Shown here: piece after piece, positions 1 to 10,400 of the stretch | Numbering within the stretch: position 1 is the stretch's first letter | Layout: every line of letters begins with the position of its first letter | Translations under genes and position numbers: made by a program | From: Parabacteroides faecalis | GTDB taxonomy: Bacteria > Bacteroidota > Bacteroidia > Bacteroidales > Tannerellaceae | Direction: 5' to 3' | NCBI RefSeq assembly: GCF_022809355.1 | Contig: NZ_JAKZMM010000009.1 | Location: 1-64,000, forward strand | DNA length: 64,000 nt | Notes under the pieces: model-generated | Told to the model about the DNA's origin: nothing | Database searches by the model: none | Seen by the model: the letters and a program-made list of their open reading frames with translations, nothing else

Positions 1-92
1 AAATGGCAGGATGGAATTCTGATTTCCTCGTAGAACTACTTGATGCAGACTGGAATCCTCCTTGTAATAAAATAGATTCCAGTAAAAAATGA
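1..92 (+). CDS. C-terminal end of a gene that starts before the window (partial)
   Basis: Reading the frame of base 3, codons are open from the left edge to a TGA at 90-92 and give about 29 residues, ending in a polar, lysine-rich tail (DSSKK). The frame has no stop before the window edge, so it is most simply the last codons of an upstream gene on the plus strand. The piece contains WNSDFLVELLDADWNPP, which I cannot assign to a family. It could also be chance, because it is short. Confidence 0.35.
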   Translation, partial: MAGWNSDFLVELLDADWNPPCNKIDSSKK

Positions 93-112
93 TTGTAATG
101 CGTCAGCCCTGT

Positions 113-178
113 TCACTAATATGATTTGATTAATTTACCAATATGAATTGATTAAATCACATTTGTTAATCAAATAAT
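113..178. repeat. Three tandem 22-bp units with a short dyad core (array A)
   Basis: Three units start at 113, 135 and 157, exactly 22 bp apart. Each begins with a 12-bp core (TCACTAATATGA, TTACCAATATGA, TCACATTTGTTA) followed by a 10-bp AT-rich linker such as ATTGATTAAA. The cores resemble those of the array at 36387-36474 (TCACCTAGGTGA with linker ATTAATTAAA). It lies between the partial gene ending at 92 and the small ORF at 268. It may be a phased binding site or a dispersed repeat; the function is not known. Confidence 0.6.
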
Positions 179-267
179 ATATAATTGTCTTTTCAAGAGT
201 TATATATGAGATCCACATTAACTTTTTAGCTATTTTTCAATAGATTACATTATATATATTCATTTAA

Positions 268-477
268 GTGAATGAAGTAATTGACTCATCACCCATTGAT
301 CACGCCCAGCTATATGCCCAACTAAAAATTCTGCTGGACCTAGGCGAACAATATTGGATGAATAAAAGAAGAAGAAGCTACCTAGAAAAAGTCAATCAAT
401 CTTTTTATCGAATCTCTGCCGAAGAAGATGTCTTCAACCTTTCAAATTTGGCAATAATGTTATTTGTAGTAATTTAG
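268..477 (+). CDS. Small hypothetical protein, 69 aa
   Basis: The ORF begins with GTG and ends with TAG. The product is polar, with a basic patch (NKRRRSYLEKVNQ) in the middle and a hydrophobic end (LAIMLFVVI). I do not recognise a family. The hydrophobic C-terminus could be a tail anchor, or it could be out-of-frame sequence of a truncated gene. No clear promoter or ribosome site was seen. The array of 22-bp units at 113-178 lies just upstream. It may be a gene remnant rather than a functional gene. Confidence 0.3.
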   Translation: MNEVIDSSPIDHAQLYAQLKILLDLGEQYWMNKRRRSYLEKVNQSFYRISAEEDVFNLSNLAIMLFVVI

Positions 478-560
478 CTTACAAATAGTCAAGGTAACCT
501 AGTATTGATTTCACAAAAGGTCATAAGATTCTGGCCATCAGATATCACCACGTGCCATCA

Positions 561-971
561 ATGTTCAAAATCACCCCATACAAAACAAAAATATACCTGA
601 ACTTACCAGAATTGTTTTATGCGCAAGCCGTCATGTCACGCAGGGTGGTATTTGATGATCTATGCGACGAGATCGCCGAAACCTGTACACTGACTTCGGC
701 CGACATCAAGGCAGTGCTGGATCGTGTGACCTGGGCGATGGTGACACATCTGCGTAACGGCGAGATCGTCCAGTTTGCCGACTTGGGTAATTTCCGTATC
801 GCCATCGGCAGTCCGGGCGTGTCCAATCCGGAAGACTTCAACGCTGTCATGATTCGCAGGCCCAAGGTCGTGTTTTCACCCGGCAAACGCCTGTGCGACA
901 TGCGCAACCTAGCCAAGTTCAACCGCTTCACCGTCGACAAGGATGAAGGAATGGATGAAAGTGGAGAATAA
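561..971 (+). CDS. HU-like DNA-binding protein (Bacteroidetes HU family)
   Basis: The product of about 136 residues belongs to the HU/IHF-like group common in Bacteroidetes, which bends DNA and is often encoded near surface polysaccharide or mobile loci. The core shows DDLCDEIAETCTLTSADIK, a helix pair, then GEIVQFADLGNFRIAIGSPG, the typical HU beta-arm turn, and RRPKVVFSPGKRL. It is closely similar to the protein at 48279-48707: most residues after YAQAV are the same, but the first ~22 residues differ. The frame is open from a GTG at 552, but the ATG at 561 is the more likely start. The tail (KDEGMDESGE) is acidic. A strong stem-loop follows at 1029-1083. Confidence 0.8.
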   Translation: MFKITPYKTKIYLNLPELFYAQAVMSRRVVFDDLCDEIAETCTLTSADIKAVLDRVTWAMVTHLRNGEIVQFADLGNFRIAIGSPGVSNPEDFNAVMIRRPKVVFSPGKRLCDMRNLAKFNRFTVDKDEGMDESGE

Positions 972-1028
972 AACGATCGAATAGGATGAGAATACAAATC
1001 AAGAGAAATCTCATACTAAATCAATAAA

Positions 1029-1083
1029 ATATAAATTCTCCACAAGAACTATTAGATTAAAACTTCATGTGGAGAATTTATAT
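1029..1083. terminator. Long stem-loop between convergent genes
   Basis: A 16-bp perfect inverted repeat (arms 1029-1044 and 1068-1083, core AATTCTCCACA / TGTGGAGAATT) encloses a 23-nt loop. It sits between the HU-like gene (plus strand, ends 971) and the GH99-like gene (minus strand, ends 1131), so it probably ends both transcripts. There is no strong T-run. Confidence 0.55.
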
Positions 1084-1130
1084 ATTGGTCAATAATTTTG
1101 TATCAGAACGAATTAATGAGCAAAACCACT

Positions 1131-2300
1131 TTATTGATCTTTAAAAACTCGCTTAACAGCTTCTAAATAACCATACTTATATAATGTATCAGGTTCTAAA
1201 CTACTACCCTCAGCCCATTCATTCCAAGCGTTAATTGTAATTAACGGCCTCTGATTAGGATGTTCATCTGCATATTGCTTTGCCTTATACAAAAATCTTT
1301 CCAATTTTTCAGGTGTCACTCCTGACACAGCAGGCTGTGCAGCTCCTGGATAACGCGGATTGGGATCCCAGTCTATAGACACATGAGGAAAATAAGGAAT
1401 AGAGAAATTTTCATCAAACTCCTTGTATTTAGCTACTGCTTGTTCTCCCCAAGAGGCATAATCTTGATTGGTCGGAATAAAATGACACCATTGATAATTC
1501 GTTAAGCCTTCAAAACCTAAATATTTAACGGTGTTTTCTTGAGTTTCCGTTTTATCTCCAGGTGTAGCTGAAATTGTAGCCGGAAGAGCTCCCCATAAAA
1601 TAGCCTGCAGATGTACACCCTTTAGGCCAGCTTTAACACACTTATCTTTAAATTTATCTAAGGCAAGTTTTGCCTCTTTCATGCCACCTAGTCCATTAAT
1701 AAACGTACCTAACTCATAAATGGCAAAGACCGGTTTCCCATCTATTTTATAATAATTAGGGCGAGAGAAATAATCCTTAATAATATGATCAGTAAAGCGA
1801 TCAAATATATCAGCGGTTACTTCTCCCTGCCGATACACTTTACTTTTGTCTGGCTCATTGGGGTCAATATAAGTTGTATGAGTATGATTTGCCCACATTA
1901 AATAGAATTTCATCTTTTCATTATTCTTCGCCTTTAGAAATCCATTGTTCAAAACTCCTTCTAAAAAAGGTTTATCATCATACCAATACCAGTCAAAAAT
2001 AAATGTATTTACACCGTACTTTAAAGCTGTATCAATCACCTTCTCTTGTACTTTCGGATCTGCTTCATCTAAATAGCCCCACAAAGGAACACGAGGTTGG
2101 CGATGCCCTTCAAACTTAGGTTTAGCCTTATAAACAGCTTCCCATTCACCTTTCCCATCATGGAAAATATTCATTTCCTGTTTAAAACGAGGTTCATCAT
2201 GATAAGCCGGCCAAACATAAGCTGCCACATCATACTTTTGTTGAGCAAAAGCAGATGCGTTAAACATAAACAATAACGCAAACAGATGATAAACTTTCAT
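1131..2300 (-). CDS. Secreted GH99-like / WbsX-like glycoside hydrolase
   Basis: This exported protein of 389 aa has a signal peptide (MKVYHLFALLFMFNASAFA, then QQ). The pattern matches the GH99-like superfamily called glycosyltransferase WbsX (PF14307): early VAAYVWPAYH, then FIFDWYWYDDKPFLEGVL near residues 95-115, LMWANHTHT, a long middle part, and close to the C-terminus ITINAWNEWAEGSSLEPD, the usual catalytic-barrel end motif. GH99 enzymes cleave alpha-mannosidic linkages; the activity of this branch is inferred. It is the last gene of locus 1, 33 bp after the GH106 gene, and its enzyme probably acts in the periplasm or at the surface on the glycan imported by the SusCD pair upstream. 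Confidence 0.75.
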   Translation of the reverse strand: MKVYHLFALLFMFNASAFAQQKYDVAAYVWPAYHDEPRFKQEMNIFHDGKGEWEAVYKAKPKFEGHRQPRVPLWGYLDEADPKVQEKVIDTALKYGVNTFIFDWYWYDDKPFLEGVLNNGFLKAKNNEKMKFYLMWANHTHTTYIDPNEPDKSKVYRQGEVTADIFDRFTDHIIKDYFSRPNYYKIDGKPVFAIYELGTFINGLGGMKEAKLALDKFKDKCVKAGLKGVHLQAILWGALPATISATPGDKTETQENTVKYLGFEGLTNYQWCHFIPTNQDYASWGEQAVAKYKEFDENFSIPYFPHVSIDWDPNPRYPGAAQPAVSGVTPEKLERFLYKAKQYADEHPNQRPLITINAWNEWAEGSSLEPDTLYKYGYLEAVKRVFKDQ

Positions 2301-2333
2301 ACTTCTTTTAGTTTAATGATGTTAGTAAATAGT

Positions 2334-5300
2334 TTAATTTATTACTTCCAATAATCGAACCGGCCCAATCAAACCGGATTCAGATAACGCTGAATTTTTA
2401 TTATAATGTGAATAAGTTGTTGATGTATGTTTTTGAGACTTGCCTTGTTCTGTCAAGATAGCATCACCTATAAGTCTGTTGACCCATGTATTTACAACTT
2501 CGATAGTCAATTTGTTCTTTCCAGTTTGCACATACTTACTAATATCCAATTGATATGGATTCGTCCAAACCGTACCGACATCTTTGTCGTTTAGCCAAAC
2601 TTTTGCCATTATTCCGACTTTGCCAAGATCCAAAAATAATGTTTTTCGGGACATTCCATCTGTCAATTCGAATGTCTGATGGTAAGTTGCCGTACCAGAA
2701 TAATATTTAATCTCCTCATCTTTACTATCTCTCCAATCAATTAGCTTGTCTATCATAATTGTTTGGGATTCTCCCCCAATTGAATTGAATGAAACGCTCC
2801 ATGAGTTATTAAATGCATAAAGAGTTCGGAAAGAGGGATAGTTTGTTCCACTTTCTGTAGGTTTACCATCCTTTCTGAATACAATGAAGAAGCTTTGGTT
2901 TATATTAAACTTCATCGGTATAATTGTTTTTCCGTTATCTGATAAGAATGATTGGATTTTACGAATTTCACCAGTCAACGGATCCCAAAGCTCTGGAACT
3001 TTTCCATCTATTCGAAATATACAATTTGTTTCAAGATCTCGATTTGTTCGGTTCGAAACAAAGTAAATATCGTAACCTGTTCCGATACGATGGGTATAAC
3101 GAACTCCATCTGCTATAAAATCCTCCTGAACGTTCATTTCAGATAAAATTTTAGCCGTACAATCATAATGAGGATATAAATTATCCTGTGATTCAACAAG
3201 CTCATTCCCCCAAATAATATAACCCTCTCCTACTCGTTTTTTCAGGAGAGTAGACGGAATGGGCCCTTTCCCCCAAATATCATCTACCAATGATGCTATT
3301 TCGATATCACATTGTGGATACCCCTGTAAACTCGGAGATTTTTTAGGAGGCATTCCAACTACTGTTGCTCCGTGCATGATTAATTCTTTTATTTTTTTGA
3401 GAATTTCCGGAGTCATCGTTTCCTTATTTGGCAATACCAAGATACGATAAGTAGCACCACTCGGGAAAACAATATTACCTTCTTTTACGTCTGCTTGAAA
3501 TAAAAAACTTGGAGGACAAGCATCAAATGAATACCCTCTTTTGTCAGGAAAGACATTAATATTGGGGTTGTCTGCTGCTGAAACCCGTTCTAATGTTTCA
3601 TTGGGATGAATATAGAATAGACCATATTGATTCCCTGTTTGTTTATCATATGCAGATTGGGGTGCTTGGAAAACATGTGGATTACCTTCTGGACAAAAGT
3701 AGAGGATATCAGCAACTGTCCGTCCTTGTTGTAATAAGAATTGACAACGAGCTAAATAGTCGTGATAAGCCTTACTCATATTCCACCATGTTTGATTACG
3801 ATTCCAATGTACTCCAATTCCCCCCATAGTCATTCCTGGTTTAATGGAGTCTGGAAAACTTTGATGTACAAATGTATGAAACATAAAGCGATTGATTCCA
3901 GCAGATAAAGCCCAATCAGTTTGATTCTTCAGACTTCCCGGATAAGCGTCCCAACCATCATTCATAGCCGTGAAGCTTTCAGCCGGAACAACCGATTGCC
4001 CCTTCAAATGAGCCATTGAGGTTGCTTCAGCAACACTGAATAATGTATTAAAACCGAATCCTGCTCGCCAAAATTCGCACATAGGATAATCGGCCATAGC
4101 AGCTAATTCCAAATCAGCCGTAGACGTCATATCATAAGGTTCGATAGAAAGTTCCAAGCCGTGACTATGTGCAAACTTTCTGATATAGCCCAAGTGATTT
4201 TCCAAAATTAATTCTTGAATAGTCTTACGTAAATCCCATAAGAAACGCTCTGTTTTCTCCAAACTTTCCACAATAAACCCAGCGTAAGCGGGATAATAAG
4301 GCTGAGGATCGTATTTCCGGCGTGCGATAAATTCGTCTCTCAAATGTTCGGTCCAGTTTTGAGCACCCATTTCCCAACTATCAAAGTGTAGAGCAGCAAG
4401 TCCTCCATAAGGCGATTGCTCTGTTCTCTTTTCGAACCCAACATGTTTGAACAACTTGGCGGCAAAATTCTCTAAATGATGGGCAATAGCAGTTGTATCC
4501 AGTTTATCTGTTTCAAAACCTAAACCCGGAAGAGGAGCAGGACTTGAAACGGCTCCAGTATTACGAACTCCGAAACGCATAATAGTCCATTCTCCCGACG
4601 GAAAGTTCCATACTAACGTTCCATCGTCTTGCAATCCTGAAGATACATCAATTATCTCGTCCGGATTAATCAAACAATCAGACGGAATTGTTGTATATGT
4701 AGCTGAAGTTGGCAGATATTGTTTCACCCCGTACATAGAACTATAAGGATATCTTCCATAAAGCGATTTTTCGTCAACATCCGTTATACGTTTATCTCCC
4801 TTAGGTGTAGGAAATGCCAATACGATAATATCTTCATAATAATTTTCCCAATCCTTTCGTTGTTCAGCAGTAAATGCAAACTTACCGTAAAAGCGATTTC
4901 GGGCTTGAGGTTTAGGCAAAAAAACTTTTACTGTTCTATTTCCTTGTACCGTAACGGTTGATGATACCAAATGCTTCATCGATTCTTCTACATTTACCCA
5001 CGGACCGCCCGTTCCAGCCCAACCGGGACCAGTTCCCAAGGATAATCGAACTCCCAAACGTTCACATTCACGAACCAAATGCTTAAATATATCCAACCAT
5101 TCATCACTTAGCATATTCACATTTCCACGAGGAATACCCGTATTTACCTCTAAAAAGATAACATGGGAAATTCCAACTCGAACCATAGCTTCAAGGTCTT
5201 TAGTAATTCCTTCTTTAGATAGATTCCCGTCCATAAAATACCAATAAACCCCAGATTTAGCAGAGTTAGGTGGGTTTAGAAAGCCATTCTCTAAGTTATC

Positions 5301-5396
5301 TTGAACATTTTTCTGTTGGCATTGTGTCATAGTAAATAACAGAAACAATGGGAATATTAAGAAAAAGACATATTTCTTCAAATATCCAATTAACAT
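2334..5396 (-). CDS. GH106 family alpha-L-rhamnosidase-like lipoprotein
   Basis: The 1020-aa product has a hydrophobic leader ending in FTMTQCQQK, a lipobox-like site with Cys near residue 26. After it comes the GH106 start pattern SGVYWYFMDGNLSKEGITKDLEAM, followed by GTGPGWAGTGGPWV. These features are shared with the GH106 protein at 23885-27040. GH106 enzymes remove alpha-L-rhamnose from pectic glycans such as rhamnogalacturonan II or from glycosides. The C-terminal ~150 residues (GVMAKVWLNDKDVGTVWTNP type) form the galactose-binding-like beta-sandwich usual for the family. It lies between the frameshifted susD (about 196 bp upstream) and the GH99-like gene, consistent with a rhamnose-containing substrate for locus 1. 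Confidence 0.85.
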   Translation of the reverse strand: MLIGYLKKYVFFLIFPLFLLFTMTQCQQKNVQDNLENGFLNPPNSAKSGVYWYFMDGNLSKEGITKDLEAMVRVGISHVIFLEVNTGIPRGNVNMLSDEWLDIFKHLVRECERLGVRLSLGTGPGWAGTGGPWVNVEESMKHLVSSTVTVQGNRTVKVFLPKPQARNRFYGKFAFTAEQRKDWENYYEDIIVLAFPTPKGDKRITDVDEKSLYGRYPYSSMYGVKQYLPTSATYTTIPSDCLINPDEIIDVSSGLQDDGTLVWNFPSGEWTIMRFGVRNTGAVSSPAPLPGLGFETDKLDTTAIAHHLENFAAKLFKHVGFEKRTEQSPYGGLAALHFDSWEMGAQNWTEHLRDEFIARRKYDPQPYYPAYAGFIVESLEKTERFLWDLRKTIQELILENHLGYIRKFAHSHGLELSIEPYDMTSTADLELAAMADYPMCEFWRAGFGFNTLFSVAEATSMAHLKGQSVVPAESFTAMNDGWDAYPGSLKNQTDWALSAGINRFMFHTFVHQSFPDSIKPGMTMGGIGVHWNRNQTWWNMSKAYHDYLARCQFLLQQGRTVADILYFCPEGNPHVFQAPQSAYDKQTGNQYGLFYIHPNETLERVSAADNPNINVFPDKRGYSFDACPPSFLFQADVKEGNIVFPSGATYRILVLPNKETMTPEILKKIKELIMHGATVVGMPPKKSPSLQGYPQCDIEIASLVDDIWGKGPIPSTLLKKRVGEGYIIWGNELVESQDNLYPHYDCTAKILSEMNVQEDFIADGVRYTHRIGTGYDIYFVSNRTNRDLETNCIFRIDGKVPELWDPLTGEIRKIQSFLSDNGKTIIPMKFNINQSFFIVFRKDGKPTESGTNYPSFRTLYAFNNSWSVSFNSIGGESQTIMIDKLIDWRDSKDEEIKYYSGTATYHQTFELTDGMSRKTLFLDLGKVGIMAKVWLNDKDVGTVWTNPYQLDISKYVQTGKNKLTIEVVNTWVNRLIGDAILTEQGKSQKHTSTTYSHYNKNSALSESGLIGPVRLLEVIN

Positions 5397-5526
5397 ATAA
5401 TTTTCTCCAATTTTTATAATGATAATCTATTTTGAATTTAATATAAATCATTTAATAAAAAGAGTTTTCTCTTGAAATAAAACATCAAAAGAACCAAGCA
5501 AAACTACAAACAAAAGCTTAGTTAAT

Positions 5527-5547
5527 ATAAACGCAAGTTTCGTTTAT
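5527..5547 (-). terminator. Weak hairpin downstream of susD
   Basis: ATAAACG and CGTTTAT pair across a 7-nt loop in the 196-bp gap between the susD stop and the GH106 start. The stem is short and AT-rich, so it may lower read-through rather than stop it. Nothing else was recognised in this gap. Confidence 0.3.
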
Positions 5548-5592
5548 AGTTTTGCTTACTATCTCCGTAAATATTTAACGGTATTTTTCTGA

Positions 5593-7403
5593 TTACTTAT
5601 ATCCCGGATTTTCTACCATATTCGGATTACTTGCTGTTCTCCCCAGAGTAATAGGTAAATAGTAATTTTCCTCTTTAAACAAAGGCACGGAAGAACTTCC
5701 ATCTATATTATTTAGAATTTTCAGCTTATACTTCATTTCACCTTTTGTATAGCTTTCATAATCTAAAATATATTGCAATCCGGAAAAGCTATGCGATAAC
5801 TCTGTAGTTGCAATTCGCCAACGCCGAACGTCCCAATAACGATGTCCTTCGAAAGCTAACTCCACTTTACGCTCGTGGCGGATCTTATCCCGATCGATGG
5901 ATTTTAAAGGAGCAATACCTGCACGATCTCGGATCTGATTGATTGCCTCCAATGCTTCGTTGGTTTTACCTAATTCGAAAGCGGCTTCAGCATAATTCAA
6001 CAATGTTTCGGCATATCGGAAGATCAGCCAATCCTGATCAGATGTAGCCCAAGCAGATTCAGTACCAGCCATGTTATCATGAGATTCTTTTAAATATTTC
6101 ATAACACCAAAATTAGTTCCTTCCATGTCTTGGTCTCCTTTACATAATACTCCATTATAAGAGTCTTTTGTTTCAATCGTACCATCTGGTAAAAGTAATC
6201 CATTATGATAATCAACAAAACTTCCTTGCCAAGGGGTTTCCTGGGTATAAATAGTTGCGAAGAAACGCGGATCTTTCTTTCCCCAAAGTTCTTCTATAGT
6301 CCATAATCCGTTTTCTATTTTATTACGGTCTAATTTACCTGAAGTACCATCAACATATTCAAATTCTTCCACTAATTCCAAATAAGGTGCACTAAAGTTT
6401 CCTCGATTCCACCCTTGTGGACGAGGACATTGAAAGAAATCCACACACCAGCCATTTCCTCCTGAAATTAGTCCATTGGAACTATCATGCCTTTTAGCAA
6501 AAATTGTTTCGCTATTATTCTCAACAAGAAATATATTCTTAAAATTGGTTACTTTATCCGCATCTTGATTATACAGTTGGAATTTACCACTGTCCATAAT
6601 TTCTTTAGAGGCATCGTAAGAGATTTGATAAAATTCTTTTGCTTTATCTGCCGGAATACCAACTACACCGTCTAATTGAACTTTACCGAATTGGGCGATG
6701 CTGGCTGCATAAAGGGCAGCCCTAGACTTTAATGCAAGAGCCGCATATTTTGTAGCACGCCCTAAGTCTCCACTTGCAGTTACTTCTGGTAAGTCATTTT
6801 TAATAGCCTCTAATTCTGATATGATGAAATTATAAACATCTTCCTCTTTATCTCGTGGCGGAAATAATTCTTCCTCCGGATCAGTCAGCGATTGTGCTTT
6901 TAAGATTAAAGGGATTCCGCCATACCGTTTCACCATTGCAAAGTAAGAAAATGCACGTAAAAAACGAGCTTCTGCAACTCTTGTCCTTTTTAAATTTTCA
7001 TCTAATGTGGAATTAGGTACTTTTTCGATAAATTCGTTGATGATTCTTACGGGTACATATCCCCACCAGTCTAATAATCCACCTCCGATTTTTAATCCGC
7101 CAAATTTAAAGTTATAACCAGCTTGTGCATCTCCCCAATCTCGCCATAGAGCCATACATTCATCTGTGATTTGATCTACAACAAAACAGGGGAAGTAGCT
7201 ATCACCACTCCAACCGACACCATTACTTTCATTTCCGAAGAAAGACATATGATAATAACACTGCACTAAATATGCCTCGATCAGGGCTTCATCGTTCCAA
7301 ACGGTTTCGTCTGATACATATCCAGCGGTTCTTTATCCAATACATCGGAACAAGAAGTAAAAAGCGATGCGCAAATAAATATAGATAAAAATAACTTTTT
7401 CAT
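5593..7403 (-). pseudogene. SusD-like outer-membrane glycan-binding lipoprotein, interrupted by a frameshift
   Basis: The long open frame (5593-7266, 557 aa) starts inside the protein, but the missing N-terminus lies directly upstream in another frame. From ATG at 7403 it reads MKKLFLSIFICASLFTSC, a lipoprotein signal with the Cys acceptor, then SDVLDKEPLD. The other frame continues VSDETVWNDEALIEAYLVQ into the open frame. The join is at about 7318-7319, and the total length is one base short of a whole number of codons. Restored, it would be about 603 aa, normal for SusD. RagB/SusD features include FLRAFSYFAMVKRYGGIP and, near the end, LNYAEAAFELGKTNEAL and HRYWDVRRWRI. It follows susC by 14 bp. 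It is either a true loss or a sequencing or assembly error. Confidence 0.8.
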
Positions 7404-7417
7404 AATGATTTAATAAG

Positions 7418-10400
7418 TTAAAATGAAACATTAACACCGACTGATAAAGTTCTTTGTTGAGGATAATACCAACCACCTTGCCCAGATGGAGCTTCCGGAT
7501 CGATGTGATATTTACCCAGTTTGTTAAATGTAAGTAAGTTAGTACCTGCAAAATAGATACGGCATTGTTGCATAAATAACCTCCGGCAAATATCTTTAGG
7601 CAATGTGTAACCAAAAGCCAAAGATTTCAATCGTAAATATCCAGCTTTCTTATAAAAATAGTCGGACGTATATCCATTGGTGGAAGCACCACCTAAGCGA
7701 GGATAAAGAGCATTCGCATCGTTATTCTCTTCAGTCCAACGCATATCAAATACTTCTTGAGGATAATTTAATGTTTCATGATATAATGAAACCATTGTAT
7801 TATAACCAAATGCACCTTGAAATAAAGCAGACAAATCAAAATCTTTATATTTAAAATTTAAATTAAATCCATACATCCAATGTGGTACAGTACCTTTACC
7901 AATCTCTACTTGGTCTCTCCAATCCAATACTTTATCTCCGTTGACATCTACATAGCGAATATCCCCCGGTCGTAAAGATGCGTTTCCTTGATTATCTTGA
8001 TCAAATGGTAAATTATCAATTTCTTCCTGAGAAGTAAACAATCCATCAGATATGTAACCAAATGTACGATCTGTCCATTGACCTGAGACCTTATTAATAC
8101 GAATTTGGTCAGGATCTGTATAAGTTTGTTCCTCATAATGGTCCCATTTAGCTCTTGACCACGAAATATTACCACTGACATCAAAACTAAAGTCCTCATA
8201 AGATTTAGAACTACCAATAGATAATTCAAATCCACGATCATTCATACTATTCAGATTTTCGGCAGGAAAACTTGCACCAAAAGAAGGGGATGTTGAAGCT
8301 GTCCTTGTTGCCGGAATACCAGATCGCTTGCGATAGAAAGCATCAGCTTCTCCATAAACTAATCGATTCTTAAAAGAATAATCCATACCGACGTTCCATA
8401 TTTCGAACTTTTCCCATGTCAAATCTGGATTTGCTAATCCTGTAGTAATAATACCAGACATGGATTTGTCTCCTAATAAGTAATAACCATTTAATTTATA
8501 TCCTGACAAATATTGAAAATTACCCACCGCATCGTTACCGGAACGTCCATAACTGGCTCTAAGTTTTAAATCATCAAGAACAGATTTGGTATTATCCATA
8601 AACGACTCTTCAGAAATTCTCCAACCCAATGAAGCACTCGGAAAAACTCCCCAACGATGTCCAGGAGCAAATTTAGCAGAAGCATCAGCCCTTAAAGTTG
8701 TTTCCAATAAATATTTATTTTTATAAGTGTAATTGATTTTTCCAACAAAACTCATACGCCCCATTTCAGAAGAAGCTCCATCGTTCTTCATTGTTTCTGT
8801 ACTCCCTACAAATATTTCTTCTAATGCAGGTGTCAAAAATTCATCTCGACTTGCAGATAACCAATTTCCATTGTAATCAATCGCTTCATACAATGCCAAA
8901 ACTTGTAAAGCATGATCATCTGCCAACACATTATCATAATTCAAAGAAAATTGACGAGTCAACATTGTATTATGATCATGCCTTTGGCTCATTTGAGCTT
9001 GAGTTCCAAAAGCTCCAGAACTAATATAAGTATCACTTGCTACATCATATCGATAAAACGCTACAGGACGATTAAATTTTTTGTCATAATTAACATCATC
9101 GTAATAATTTACAAAAGCCTTTGCAGAAAGTCCTTTTATCCATTTTCCAAAATCATATTTTAAAGAAATGGTCGCTCTAATATTCATTTTTTTAGTATTA
9201 ACATAACCACTAAGTTCTGTATTAGAAGTAACATGTGCACCTCCAACACCCATTCCATTAGCGTATGATACTTTACCTGGATCAGGTAAATGTGCAGGAT
9301 ATATAGGTAAAGTATTCCATAAATCATTCCAAACCCCTGCATTAGCTTGCGATCGAGCAGTAGTCATATTATCTGATTTCATTAAAGCAATATCAAACTG
9401 CATAGATAAATTATCAGTAATTTTAGCATCAATATTTGATTGCAAATTATAACGACTATAATTACCTCCATTTTGTTTCCATACAGTTTCTTGATTCATA
9501 TAACCTAAGAATCCATAATATTTGATTTTGTCACTACCTCCGCGGACTGATATATTATGTTGCTGTTGTGGAGCCCAATTTCGAATCAGTTCATCATACC
9601 AATCTGTATTTGGATATTGAGGATCATTTCCTGCATAATATTTTTTTATTTGATCTTCTGTAAAAGGAGCCGTAGATTCTGGATTTCCAGCTTGCAACCA
9701 TTCTTCTCGTTTCAGTGTAGCATAATCTCCTGATGAAACAGGTTTAGGCATAGTAGTAATACCTTGGAAAGTAACAGAAGAATTAACCGTCACAGTTGGT
9801 TTCTGTATCGTACCACGCTTAGTAGTCACTAAAATTACACCATTTCCAGCTCGTGCTCCATAAATAGAAGCAGACCCATCTTTCAAAATACTAATTGATT
9901 CGATCTGATTAGGATCTATATAATTAAAATCTGCTTCAATTCCATCAACAATCCAAATAGCATTATCAGCAAATCCTCTAATCTTAATAGATGCCTGATC
10001 TGCTCCAGGCTGTCCACTCAATTGTTGTGACACTAATCCAGGAAGTCTACCACCTAAACTATTAATGGAACTTGCCACCGGAGCTACAGTCAATTCTTCC
10101 GTTTTCACTGATGCTATAGATCCTGTTAAATTTCCTTTTTTCTGTGTTCCATACCCCACAACCACCAATTCATCCAAAGCTTTCGAATCTTCTTTTAAAG
10201 CAATCGATAAATTAGTCTGTTTTCCTACTTTGATTTCCTGATTGGCAAATCCGATATAAGAAACAACTAAAGTTGCACCTTCTTCTACATCTAATGAGAA
10301 TTTACCATCCATATCAGTAATGGTTCCGTTAGTGGTACCTTTTACCATCACATTGGCACCGATTACCGGCATACCGGTAGCATCTAATACCGTACCGGTA

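Noticed and set aside
7333-7614. 93-codon minus-strand frame between susC and susD
   Set aside because: Overlaps the end of susC in a different frame and does not carry the SusD signal, which lies in another frame from 7403.
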